Under the pieces are notes generated by a model. The model did no database searches, was not told where the DNA came from, and was given only the letters and a program-made list of their open reading frames with translations. From positions 1-21,440 of the forward strand of contig RPFO01000601.1 of NCBI GenBank assembly GCA_009746045.1: a DNA stretch of 21,440 bases, read 5' to 3'. A program made the translations under genes and the position numbers. The DNA comes from Mesostigma viride (Eukaryota; Streptophyta; Mesostigmatophyceae; Mesostigmatales; Mesostigmataceae). The first letter of the stretch is position 1. Each line of letters begins with the position of its first letter. This document shows, piece by piece, positions 9,957 to 20,400 of the stretch.

Positions 9957-10756
9957 GCCTTACTAATCTACGCCCTACGGTACGATGCGGCGGTCGGTGC
10001 CTACCACCTTTCTGCTGAGCTGCTGAAGACCCCTGATCCAGCGGTTAGGGATCTTCTGCTGGCGTTCTGCAACCGTGTCCTGCTTTCTGACGAGCCTCCG
10101 CCTGCTGAGTGGCAGACGGCCATCCGCGTCATGCTGTACAAGAAGGGCTCTGCTGCTGACCCCGGTAACTACAGGGGTGTCTGCCTCCAGAGCGCCGCGC
10201 TGAAGGTCTTCATGCGCATGATGCTGCACAGGCTCCGCGCCGCGCTGGACCCACACCTGGGTGAGTCTCAGATGGGTTTCCGTCGTGGTCGTAACACTGT
10301 CATGGCTGTGTTTGTCGCGCGCCGGTTGATGGAGGAGGTGCGTCGCCTTTGCCCTGACAGTTTGCCGCTGGTCTTCATTTTTGTTGACTATTATATCAAG
10401 GCCTTTGACACGGTCCTCTGGGAGGCTCTTTGGGCCATCCTAGCTCTGGACCGAGTGCCACCAGCGTTTATTGCTGCCATTCGCCGACTGTATGAGGGCT
10501 CACAGGCAGTAGTGCGGACTGCGGAAGGCACCACCCCACCATTCCCCCTTCACCACGGGGTGTGGCAAGTTTGTGTCCTGTCTCCATACCTGTTCATTAT
10601 TGTCGTGGACCACGTCATGACTCATGCGCCAGGCACGTGCGCGCTTTACTGCTCTTAAGGGGTTCGAGCCAGGCTTGGACATCCTTAACGAGCGTGGGCA
10701 CGGCGGGGTTAGCACGGGTTACCGCCTGCATGGCTGACCTGATTTATGCGGACGAC
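9957..10756 (+). pseudogene. LINE RT, fingers and palm with YADD motif
   Basis: From about 9957 the frame reads DAAVGAYHLSAELLK (the D-G-x-P-x-E-L-L-K block), then EWQTAIRVMLYKKG, NYRGVCLQSAALKVFMRM, ESQMGFRRGRNT, and FIFVDYYIKAFDTV with the first catalytic Asp. Next is GVWQVCVLSPYLFIIVVDHV, matching the G-V-x-Q-G-x-x-L-SP-x-LF block but with the conserved Gly after Gln replaced by Val. The frame breaks near 10630. A neighbouring frame carries GFEPGLDILNERGHGGVSTG. A third frame carries ADLIYADDTTLIA, with YADD at 10745-10756. So at least two indels separate the palm blocks. Confidence 0.85.
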
Positions 10757-11615
10757 ACCACCCTCATCGCGCGCCCCGAGCACATTCAGACCTGGCTGGA
10801 CTGTCTGGGCCTGGAGGCGAGGGCGGTGGGGTTGGAGATTAGTGTCAAAACTGAGGCGATGGTGATTGGGGCCTCCAGTACACCGCCGCTGCCGCGCCTG
10901 CTCGACGGGACGGAGGTCCCATTCCGCGACCGCTTCAAGCTGTTGGGGAGTTGGCTTCCTGACACTGCCGACGATGTGGACACCCGCATCGGCCTTTCCT
11001 GCATGGGCCAAGCTCTGTTCGCTCAACACCTACTGGCGCTCCAAGGGCCTGGACGAGCACCGCAAGCGCATGCTCTTCAAGGTCCTCGTCCTCACGGTGC
11101 TCACGTATGGCGCCGAGGCATGGACACTCACGGCAACACTGGCAGCCAAGCTAGACGGCACGGTATAACCATGCAGGATGCTCCGACAGGTCCTGAATGT
11201 AGGGTTTTCTCAGCATAGGTCATTAGAGTCTTTGTATCACGGTATGCCTCGTATTTCGGATGAGATTAGGCAGCTTAGGATAGCATTTGTAGGACATCTT
11301 GCTCGCACCAGCCAGGTCGACACCGCCCTTGGTCTGGCCGGTCCCCAGCGGCTCGGCCAACCAGGGCGGCATATTTTGACCTGGCCTGGCCCCAAGAACA
11401 TCCCTAAAAGGGTAGGGAAACATGCCATGACCTATACCCAGATGTTGCTGGACGACCTAGTGGTCCCAGCCCAGTTTGAGTACCGCATCCCCTCTCTCTC
11501 CCTTCTCTGGACTGCCATGCAGGACAAGAAGCGGTGGCAGAAGATTGTCAAGGCTCACACGCCAGCCCCTGTGGGCAAGCCGCCTCCCCCCAAGAGGAGG
11601 AGCCGTTTTGATTGA
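10757..11615 (+). pseudogene. LINE RT thumb and C-terminal domain
   Basis: After YADD the frame continues through EHIQTWLDCLGLEARAVGLE, ISVKTEAMVIGA and FKLLGSWLPDTADDVDTRIG, then shifts near 11000 to LNTYWRSKGLDEHRKRMLFK and VLTVLTYGAEAWTLT. A TAA at 11166-11168 interrupts that frame. It resumes as MLRQVLNVGFSQHRSLESLY, IRQLRIAFVGHLAR and a basic end, PPPPKRRSRFD, with the stop at 11613-11615 lying inside the ATTGA repeat. The LTYGAE-WTLT and RxLR/GHLAR elements are typical of the region after the RT in LINE ORF2. Confidence 0.8.
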
Positions 11616-11634
11616 ATTGAATTGAATTGAATTG
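11611..11634 (+). repeat. (ATTGA)n 3' tail of the LINE
   Basis: Four perfect ATTGA units plus ATTG. The LINE stop codon TGA is supplied by the first unit. Short tandem tails of this kind in place of poly(A) are known for RTE-like LINEs. Confidence 0.8.
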
Positions 11635-11705
11635 TAACATAACTCCGTTGGCGGTATATGTAGCACATAGCCCTTGAGAGGGGGCATATGGCCTATCATA
11701 CATCC

Positions 11706-11905
11706 TAAGCTACTTCCTGCAAGGGTGGGGATGTAAAGGACCCTTGCTCTAGGTGCTCCAGGGCACTTGCATCCCCATGATCTTCAAGCTATGCCCAGCG
11801 AAGGGGGAGCCTGTCATGGGGGGGAAGATCAGCATAGCTATACAAAGAAGCTAGGGCATGGCGTCTCAGCAGAGAGTTACTCCCTGCATGGGCACAACAT
11901 AACTA
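11706..11905 (+). repeat. Direct repeat, right copy, after the LINE
   Basis: Matches 9674-9886 from TAAGCTACTTCCTGCAAGGG to the CAGAGAGT block, with a few indels. It begins 71 bp after the LINE tail and ends near AACTAAATAAAG, which holds an AATAAA-like hexamer. The pair could be a LINE 3' untranslated region present twice, two copies of an unrelated short interspersed element, or remains of a larger composite element. Confidence 0.85.
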
Positions 11906-12590
11906 AATAAAGCCGTTTTGATGAGTAGCGTAGATAGGCTTTTCTAGACTAGATATAGCTTAGAGTTAGGTTAGTTCGACTGATTACGCGGCTTCCTCCA
12001 CACCACCCATCCAACCTGGAATATGTGTTACAGGGCGTCCCCAACATCTACTGCTCCAACCTAGGGCCATTGCTGGTACTTTTGACGTCATGAAAGCAGC
12101 GTTTTGGACTAGTGGAATATGATTTTACAGCATAAAAAGTCCATTTTATCATGAATGAACATGGCCAACAACCCCAAGTGCCCCTAAATTTCTCAATATT
12201 TGTAGAGAAATGCTACTTCTCATAATTAAAACCTGCACAAATGCACAATTTGGGGCATGCATGTGAAAGTTTGAAGTACAAATTCACAATGAGGTTTTAC
12301 ATTTTTCAATTATTAATGGTATCTCATTCTTCAATCAATCAATTTGCAATCGTCCAAACAATTTATTCATTTCATACATGTCCGAATATGTTGAAAGAAC
12401 ACATGCAAGTGCTCAATCAGCGTGGACCCCCTTGGACGCGCCCCACCATATATACATTGGACACGTCACCCCAACTACTAAACTGCCCAAAGTCACGGTA
12501 ACTGATCCAACTACTATGTACATCTGCATTTCTCCACGTTGCGGTGGGCAATTACGTGCAAAACGCGATTTCGTGCAAAGTCCTCGCCCA
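11906..12590. other. Intergenic; possible 3' region of the minus-strand gene
   Basis: AT-rich DNA without a supported gene. An AATAAA hexamer on the minus strand (TTTATT at 12362-12367) lies about 220 bp beyond the stop codon of the large minus-strand gene and could be its polyadenylation signal, but such hexamers are common by chance in AT-rich DNA. The words AGCCGTTTTGAT at 11910-11921 repeat the sequence just before the LINE tail (11602-11613). Confidence 0.4.
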
Positions 12591-13284
12591 TCATCGCTTG
12601 CCAGGTCGATATGAAGGAATGTTGTCCCAGCTGGCGCCTTCCTTCAGGAGAGTAACATGTTCTCTAGCGAACTTCAGAGGGAAACGAAACTTTTGCTCGC
12701 ACTCATTACTCCAACCGAGGTCGTGCCCTTCATCAAACCATCTGAACACCACCTTCTCCCTCTCTTTGCCCAGGAGGGTGCCAAAGAGCGGAAAATCTTC
12801 CTTCTTGGGGTACTTGTGCTCCCAGTTTATGCACACTCGTCTACCCATTTCGAACTCCAACCTCCGCGACTCAGTTTCGCGCCATCCATAAAGCGCATCC
12901 GGACGTCCGGCCGAACGTCCCTGATTCGGTTTTCGGCCGTCGCATCTCTGCCCTGACCACCACCCTTCTGCGGCTGTGCAGGTTCGTCGGCACCCTCCGT
13001 CTCCTGCCCCGCCCCTCGCCTGCCCCCTCCCCGACGTTTTGCCTTCTGCCCCTGCGCAGCCGCCGCCTCTGCCATCAACTCTTCGTACGTTTTTTCTGGC
13101 TGACCGCACGGTAAGGCTGGTGCGTGAGTTGGTGCGTTGGGTGGGAGCTCGTCCCCTCCCGCCCCCGGTTGTGCAACTGGTTCGCCGACCGCGGCCTGGC
13201 CAACAACACGGCCGGCCTCTCTGGACACAGTCCCAGACGCGGATCCACGGGGAAACCGAACTGGAGTTTCTTCTTCGCCTTTCC
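12591..13284 (-). CDS. Exon 9: C-terminal exon of the large gene, one frame break
   Basis: Begins in phase with exon 8 as KGEEETPVRFPRGSASGTVS and continues through GQAAVGEPVAQPGAGGDELP and PEKTYEELMAEAAAAQGQKA to a basic stretch, KRRGGGRRGAGQ. Then ENRIRDVRPDVRMRFMDGAK is followed by a 1-nt shift near 12860-12880 (not at a homopolymer) into RRLEFEMGRRVCINWEHKYP, KKEDFPLFGTLLGKEREKVV, FRWFDEGHDLGWSNECEQKF and EGASWDNIPSYRPGKR, stop at 12591. The last ~95 residues look globular and conserved in style (Trp, Cys and Phe-rich). Family not recognised. The KRRGGGRR cluster may be a nuclear or nucleic-acid-binding signal. Confidence 0.6.
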
Positions 13285-14439
13285 CTGCACGTAAGCACAT
13301 GCCAATTAACATGAATACGGAAGGGTCGTGTGAGAAATCAATGAAGCCATGGACTGATGCAAAAAAACTTATGTAGAAATATATATTAAGGTACTTATTA
13401 AACTCGTTTATTGAAAATGAAATTTACCGGCCGAATGTACCGTTGGAGCGTGGAAGGGCATCCTTGGTCGATCGAAGGGCTCCATCAATGCGGTATAGTG
13501 TCCGGCCGATGTCCCTGGCGGCGCCTCAACATCGACCACCTCAGTCGGGCGCATCAATCCGGCAAACGCCGGCCCTCCACCTGAGACTTTCGGCGGACCC
13601 TCCACGTTACGAGCCTCCAATACCCTCTTCTGCAGTGGGGTGCTCGCAACAAAATCCGTGTCAGCCGACGGCTCCGGATCGTCATCCTCATTCAGCAGTA
13701 TCGTGTTCGGGCATTGCTCCATCCCCGTCGAGCGGGGGGGCAAAGTCATCACAACCGTCCTTCCTGACGACGGTACGGGATCGTCACCCAGACCCAAAGA
13801 AACCGAGGCGAGGGCGGGGGTCCCCTCAACCGGGGGTCCCCATGAATCCTGACGAGGCCTCATTCCCACCTGTTGGACACGACCGCCTCCCGTAAATCGG
13901 GAACGCCCGCCGGCGCTACCAGTAACAGGCCGCGAGCCTGCTTCCTGCTGGCGATCCCCATCCTCATCACAGATACGCCCGCCGGCGTTTCCAGTAACAG
14001 GCCGCGAGCCTCCTTCCTGCTGGCGATCCCCCTCCTCATCACAGATACGCCCGCCGGCGTTTCCAGTAACAGGCCGCGAGCCTCCCTCCCGCTGGCGATC
14101 CCCCTCCTCATCACAGATACGCCCGCCGGCGTTTCCAACGACAGGCCTCGAGTCTCCTTCACCAGCACGCTGGCGCTTACCTCCCCCCCTTTTGTCTTCA
14201 TCCCCCCCATTGTCTCCTCCCGCGAGCCTCCATCATCCCGACTGCGCTTTTTCCCTCCCCTTCCATCTCCTCCCCCGTCCCTCTCCCCCTCCCCCCTCCT
14301 CCCTCCTCCCCATCCCCATCCCCTTTCTCCCCCTCCGCCTGCCCCCCACCCACCCCGGGCGGGTGCCCCTCAGCAATATCCTCCTCCCCCTCTTCCTCCT
14401 CCCCCTCTTCCTCCTCGTAAACCTCTTCCTTCTCCGAGC

Positions 14440-14495
<56 letters not shown>

Positions 14496-17400
14496 GAATG
14501 ATGATCCCCGTCGTCTTCGTCGTCCACGACCACGGCAAAGTCCATGTCGACGTCTTGCCACCCATCTTCAAGAAGCCGATATTTGATAAGTCGGACCAGG
14601 CGCTTCCACCGGCGGATATGGGCGGGTAACCCGAACACCAGCAGAACTCTGGAGGGTCCCTTCAACAGGGCCTTGGTGATCTGGTCAACCACATCCCACG
14701 CGGCATACCTCAAACGGGAGGAGGGTAAGGGTATCTGGCTGTCGACCGGAATACAGTCTTGATCCCACTCGCGCAGGTTCCTCCACTTCTCGTTGCTGTC
14801 AGCTGTCAGGTCCAGCACAGCAAACGCCTGGTCCTTCAGCTTCCCAGGAAGGTCTTCAGACCCCGTGTACAACTCGTCCACCACCTTCGTCACCACCAGA
14901 TCCTTTCTTTTTTCGTTTTCCTTCCATGTCATTGTCCTGTATGCGATCCAGTCGGGTCCCATCTTCACCCCGTCCCAATAGGTGAAGGCTTCCAGCCTGT
15001 CCCACCACCCCCTCTTGGCCTTGGCAGTCCCCTCCTCCTTAGCCGCCGCCTGCACCTCCTCCTCCGCCGCCGCCTCCTGCTGTGGCACACCCAGCAGATG
15101 TTTGGTCTTCACCCCCAAATCGTCATACAAATGACGGGGGTGGGAAGCGAGCAGCCCTCTCGGGAACTTCCAGTCCTTCTGGTCGACCACTTTCCTTTTA
15201 GCCGGCGGAAGGTCCCTCAGCGTGAGAATGATCGCCCTCGTGGCCGTGACGATCACCCGCCAAAAGTCTCTGGTCAGGCGGCAGTCGGCGATGAACTTGT
15301 CGAGGTCCGTGGCGACGGTGCCCTTCAGCTTCACGCCAAACACGTGCTCCCTCACCAATACGGGGTCGAAAGTCCCGTTTAGTTGTTTGCAAGCGGCCAT
15401 CAGCTCGGGGTTCTCCAGGAACTTGATGTGGGCGAATTGCTTTGCCGCCTCTATCAAATTCTTGGCGACTTCCATTATTTTTATCAGGTTGCTGGGAGGG
15501 GCCTCACAGGACATGATCGGCGCTTGGATCAGGCTGTCGAAGTACTGGAAACTCGCAAGTTCCCGATGCGCGGTGAAAATGGACAGTTCGTGCGCCTTGT
15601 CTTTAGGGCGCGTGTCAAGGAAGTCTTGCCGAGCCGCGATATCCTGTGCGATCGCCGGCTTGCCGTCGACAGCGGGCTTCAAAGGGTCCTCACACCAGAA
15701 CAGCCAGCGCTGCATGAAGTTCTTCTGGTCCGGCCCCCACTTGTCCGTCTCTTCAGCCCCTCCTGCCTTGTCGCCTGCGCCGTCCCCTTCGGCCTTGGCT
15801 TGCTCTCCTTTCTGCCAAAAGGGCTTCACAATCGCCCAGATCTTGCCGTACAGAGGAGTTGGGAGAGACACGCCCTTCCCTCTCTTGACGGGTCCATATG
15901 CCTGGTAGGCCCGGTGCACATCCCCCAGCGCTGAGCCCCACGTTGCCTTGGCTTGGGCTGTGTCCTCGGCGTTCATGGCGTTCCCGAGCTGCCTGACAAC
16001 TTCGATCATCTTGCCGACTTGTTCGGTAACCTGCATCCCCGTAGGGCAACAACGCGCAGAGACACATCGACAGTCCTCCCAAATAAGCACAACTCAACTG
16101 AGAACAAGAATACGACTGACAGAAACGCCGGCGGTCGCATCTTGACCAAAATATGGCATGCTAAGGTGGAACATGAAAACCCCTTATAGAAACGCCGGCG
16201 GTCGCATCTTGACCGAACTAATGGCATACTGAAATTAACACAAGAAAACCACTTATAGAAACGCCGGCGGTCGCAACCTGGCTTACCTTCTGTTCACGGA
16301 TCTGCCACCAGGTCGGCAGGATGGTCTCACCCTTGAGCATCTGCACGTCCACCCCCCCGAAATTCGTCCAATCAGTTGCCCACTCCTCCAGCTTCGCCGC
16401 GGCCACGGTCTTCGTGACCTCCTGCTCCTTCCCTCCCCGCGCAACGACCCTGAGCTTTTCCGCCTTCATGAAACCATTCAGCATTGCCTGGTACCACACA
16501 GATCTTTGGTCCACCGTCATATTGTCGGTGACCAGTTCGAATTTCACCGATTTGATGAGTGTGGTAAAGTGGTTCCCGTCCAGCACGAGAAAGCCGCAAA
16601 TGGCTGGCGGCAACGGTGTCTTCTTCTCGAGTGGAGCCATCTCCCAGGCGGACTTGCACAAACTGTCCAAAAGCGCGGCCTTTCTCACGTCCACGGGCTT
16701 AAGTGAGTCCAGAATATCGGCCGGTCCTGTCAGAACCGCGGTGGAAGCAGCTTCGGCCATTCCCTTGGCCGAGCTCGTTCGCAGGTAGATATCAATCTCT
16801 TTGTCAGTCATTGCGCGAGCGTAGCCAGCCTTCATTGTCCGTGCCCCCCCATCTCCCCGAAGAGTTGCGCGAGCTGACGCTGGGTGCCTTCCTTTTTCAT
16901 CCAGTCATGAAAACTGTTGGGGCACCGGTCAGCCAAAAACTGGAACGAGTACCGCCACACAGGAATCACCAGCTTGTCGTGGCCGTAGTCGGACTCCGAG
17001 TTTGCAAAAATGGTGGCGTTCTGCTCGGCTCTAGACAGATGCAAGTCTCGTGCGAGGAGCTTCTGAGGCCCCACGAACAGGTTCCTTGTCCACACCCGAT
17101 TTCGATGCACCAAGGCTTTGGACATCTCATCGAGGTCCCGAGGCTGAACGGCAAGCTGCTTCCGCAACCGTTTGCCCTTCGCGATCTCATCGTTCACATC
17201 CAGGATGTCATCATCATCCTGCGACACCGGGGACTTCTCCCATTTCTCAAGCAGAGACACGGGAGCATCCGCAACCTCCACCTCCTTTCCTTTCCCCTTT
17301 CCCTTCAGCGCCTTCCCCTTGTAGGTCGCAAGTGCTTCGGAGAGTCCCTTCTGGTGTTCGTCGACGGCAGCAGTCCACGTACTATCTATTTTCATGTTCT

Positions 17401-20400
17401 CGCGGCGCGCGTGCTGGTCGAGGCTGATTGAGTACAGGATGGCCGCGTGGGTCGCCCTCTCGGCCTGCACGTACTGCGTTGATGCGAAAAAATCAGGAAA
17501 GCATAACCAAAAGGAATAAAGTAAATGCCGATTGAGAAACGCCGGCCGTCGCAACCTACATGAAACCTGAACCTCAACATCAAAGCCCCCCTCACGACAG
17601 AGGTATACTTACCTCGTTCCCCTTAACAATGATATGAAAAAATCAGGAAAGCATAACCGAAAGGAATAAAGTAAATGTCACACTTGAGAAACGCCGGCCG
17701 TCGCAACCTAGATGAAACCTAAACCTCAAGATCAGAGCCCCCCTCACAACAGAGGTACACTTGGCTCATTTCCCTCAACGATGCGAAATCAGGAAAGGAA
17801 GTAAGTGTTAGTCAAAAGGAAGTAAGTGTCACACTTGAGAAACGCCGGCCGTCGCAACCTACATGAAACCTGGACCTCAAGAACAAAGCCCCCCTCACAA
17901 CAGAGGTAGACTTACCTCATTCCCCTCAACCGCTGCTGCTTCAGCCGCTTTCTTCGACCCCTTCGCGATCTTCGGAGACTTGTCCCGGCGGGCATCGTGT
18001 TCCTTCAACATCTTGATCAGAGTCTTGGCGTCCGCCATCGTCACCGTCTTCAGTTTACACTTCCTCTCCTTCCCTTTGCCCTCGAACAGGTTCTCCTCCA
18101 TCCACTTTATCAAGGCCTTGGCGCTCGGGATCTCCTCAGGCTGTGTGGCGCCATCGGGCGCGCACGCATTCTTCACGATCAACTCAGCGACTTGATGGAG
18201 AGTCATCATCTGGTTCCGTACCTCAGGTGGGGCTGTTTCCGTTCTCACCTCGGCCACAACCCACTTTGCCAACTTCTTCAGTTGATAAGCATCCGCTTGC
18301 TCCTTAAAGCGTGTCATTTTCGCAGTATCGCCGTCGCTTCCACCCGCGCCCTCTGACACAGGCTCACCGACAGCGATAGCCCCCTCTCCCTGGAGATTTG
18401 CCCCACCCTGACGACCGGCTTCCTGCAAGAACATTATCAACGGAAGATTTTTAATGTAAGAAAAGTGTAGAGAAACGCCGGCCGTCGTAACTCTGTCAAT
18501 TGAGGACGAACCTAAACTTTCAATTTGTAAGTCAACGGTAACTTACCCTTCCCCCCTCTGCAGTGGAACCACCGTAAGATCCACTTCCCCTCCTGTCACC
18601 GCCCTCTTGCTGCTCGAACGGACTTCCCTGTAAAAATAGCAAACGCGATTGTCCATTCACAAGAAAAAAATTACTACAAAAATAAACAAGGATATACGCA
18701 CGCAAACCTTTTCAATACAAGTAAACCGGAGAGGAATCTGACGCACTCATGTACCTGGGTGCTTCCCGCCATTGAGCGGGCTTCTCTTGCACCAACATCC
18801 TCTTGCCGGCCCTGCGAACATTTCAACGGAAAGTAAAAATCCGCTTAGTTGTCGGAAATGACATGTCTGGCGAATATTGCAAAAAAATGCGTATTGTATT
18901 TCACGACATCAATTTAATGGGCGGAGACTTACGAAGATCGGCCCGCCACCTTCCAAATTGCCCAGCGTCATATCGAAAACATCGAGGACTTCCCCTCCAT
19001 CGACCCCCTTCCCCCTTCCCCTCTGCCGCGGCGGGGGCATATCGCCCGTCGCGACCGGCTTGGAAGTCGCGGGGGGATCCCTTGCGGTTGAGGGCACTGC
19101 GGCCGACTCGTGCACACTCCCCCCTCTTTTGGGCTACTGCGGCAGGCGCGGCATGGGAGGGCGCGGCGGCTACTGTCTCTGGCGCATTCTGAGCCAACCG
19201 ACGCAACCTTAGCTCCTGCTGGAGCAGGGTTTCGAAACGAGGCATGAATGTGCGCTTGGAGGTATAAGGCACCTTGGCGACTTCAGGTTTGTCATTAAGG
19301 ATGTCTTGGTACAGCGCGAATTGCTGTTCACGAGTGCCATTCGCGAGTCGCTCAAACCGCTCAATCTGAATCCGCTTAACCGGATCGTCCACCATCTCAA
19401 GACCACCGTGGTACTCATCCTTCCCAGTGACCGCGGCAAAGCTGACACCAGATTCCACCATTGGGGGCGGCGTGCCCTCCCTTGCACGCTTGTGAGGAGG
19501 CTGTTGTGGGGAGGCGCCTTGGGCCTGAACTGGTTGCCCTTCTGACCCTTCCCCCTAGGGGGAGAGTCGCCGACCACCTGCGATGTAGGGCCGCCCTTTT
19601 CCATCTGCAACACAAAACAAAAAAATTGGAAAAAACATACGAGTCAGCAGGAAGATGCGCCCCACGTCGCAACTCAATACAAAAAATGCATCATTATGTC
19701 AAGGTACAAACAACGTTATAATTCAGAATGAACAGAGATTCATAACAAGAGAACGACGCACTAAAAGATGCGACCGCCGTCGCAACTTTCGTCAATTCAC
19801 TCTCTATACAAACAACTCTATGTCCCTCATAAAGAATCAATTGGCAAGGAAATGCAAAAAAATTCCGTTACCACCTCCGTCGACCCATAAGTGGTTCGCG
19901 AATGGGAAATCGCTGCTGATTTTCGGTCGAGCCCTTCACGGTATTTTCGAAATCTCGAGGCAAGGTTGCGCGGAAGAGGGCCCCCCTCAATCATGCGTGC
20001 GATCGGACTGGCCATGGAAACGGATACCTGGTTCCTGGACTGCCTTGCACGGTCAACCATCTTGAAACTTCCCCGGAGAAGGAAATCAGACGTCAGACGG
20101 TTGAATATGCGAACGTCAAGATTTGACCAACCCATCATCCATTCCACCACCTTCTCCGCGGCATCATGGAAGACCTGCCTCTCATCCGCCACTCCTCGAG
20201 ACCCAAACACACAATCGGCCGTGTTATCGTCGTGCCTCTTAAGGCGAATGTTCACGTCCTCTTTGTCATCATCCATTTCCGACAGCCGAATTACAGCCCT
20301 TTTGGCTCCGTCCACTCCATCCTCAAGAAGGACGTCCATCTGCGCCCCTCCCACACAATTGTTGTCAACGTATTGTTGCAAATGACGGGAAATCATGTCC

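Larger units (their letters stand above)
9957..11634 (+). mobile_element. 5'-truncated, decayed LINE (non-LTR retrotransposon)
   Basis: Contains the conserved RT blocks of a non-LTR retrotransposon followed by the C-terminal region seen in RTE-like/endonuclease-type LINE ORF2 proteins, and ends in a short tandem repeat (ATTGA)n, as many LINEs of this type do. The apurinic endonuclease domain that would precede the RT is missing, so the copy is 5'-truncated, the usual outcome of incomplete target-primed reverse transcription. At least three frameshifts and one in-frame stop make it inactive. Clade assignment is my inference from motif style and the simple-repeat tail. Confidence 0.85.

Noticed and set aside
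10655-10675. tRNA T-arm-like word GGTTCGAGCC
   Set aside because: No D-arm, anticodon arm or acceptor stem pairs around it, and it lies inside the LINE reading frame.
9674-11905. LTR retrotransposon
   Set aside because: The enclosed RT is clearly of LINE type (YADD, LINE C-terminal region, ATTGA tail). There is no gag, protease, RNase H or integrase signal, no TG...CA ends and no primer-binding site.
13904-14150. CRISPR-like regular repeats
   Set aside because: The 72-bp units are contiguous without unique spacers, and the context is a eukaryotic exon.
13873-14586. Plus-strand ORF of 237 codons, Pro/Ser-rich with a poly-His end
   Set aside because: It is the antisense of the 72-bp repeat, the Glu/Gly-rich tail and the poly-Asp run of exon 8. 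Splice sites and continuity favour the minus strand.
14759-15934. Plus-strand ORFs of 183-228 codons
   Set aside because: Antisense shadows of the long open exon 8, made possible by its GC-rich codon use.
19555-19604. A definite frameshift at the start of exon 3
   Set aside because: An alternative acceptor (CTCTCCCCCTAG) enters the correct frame in phase 0, so a frameshift there is not required.
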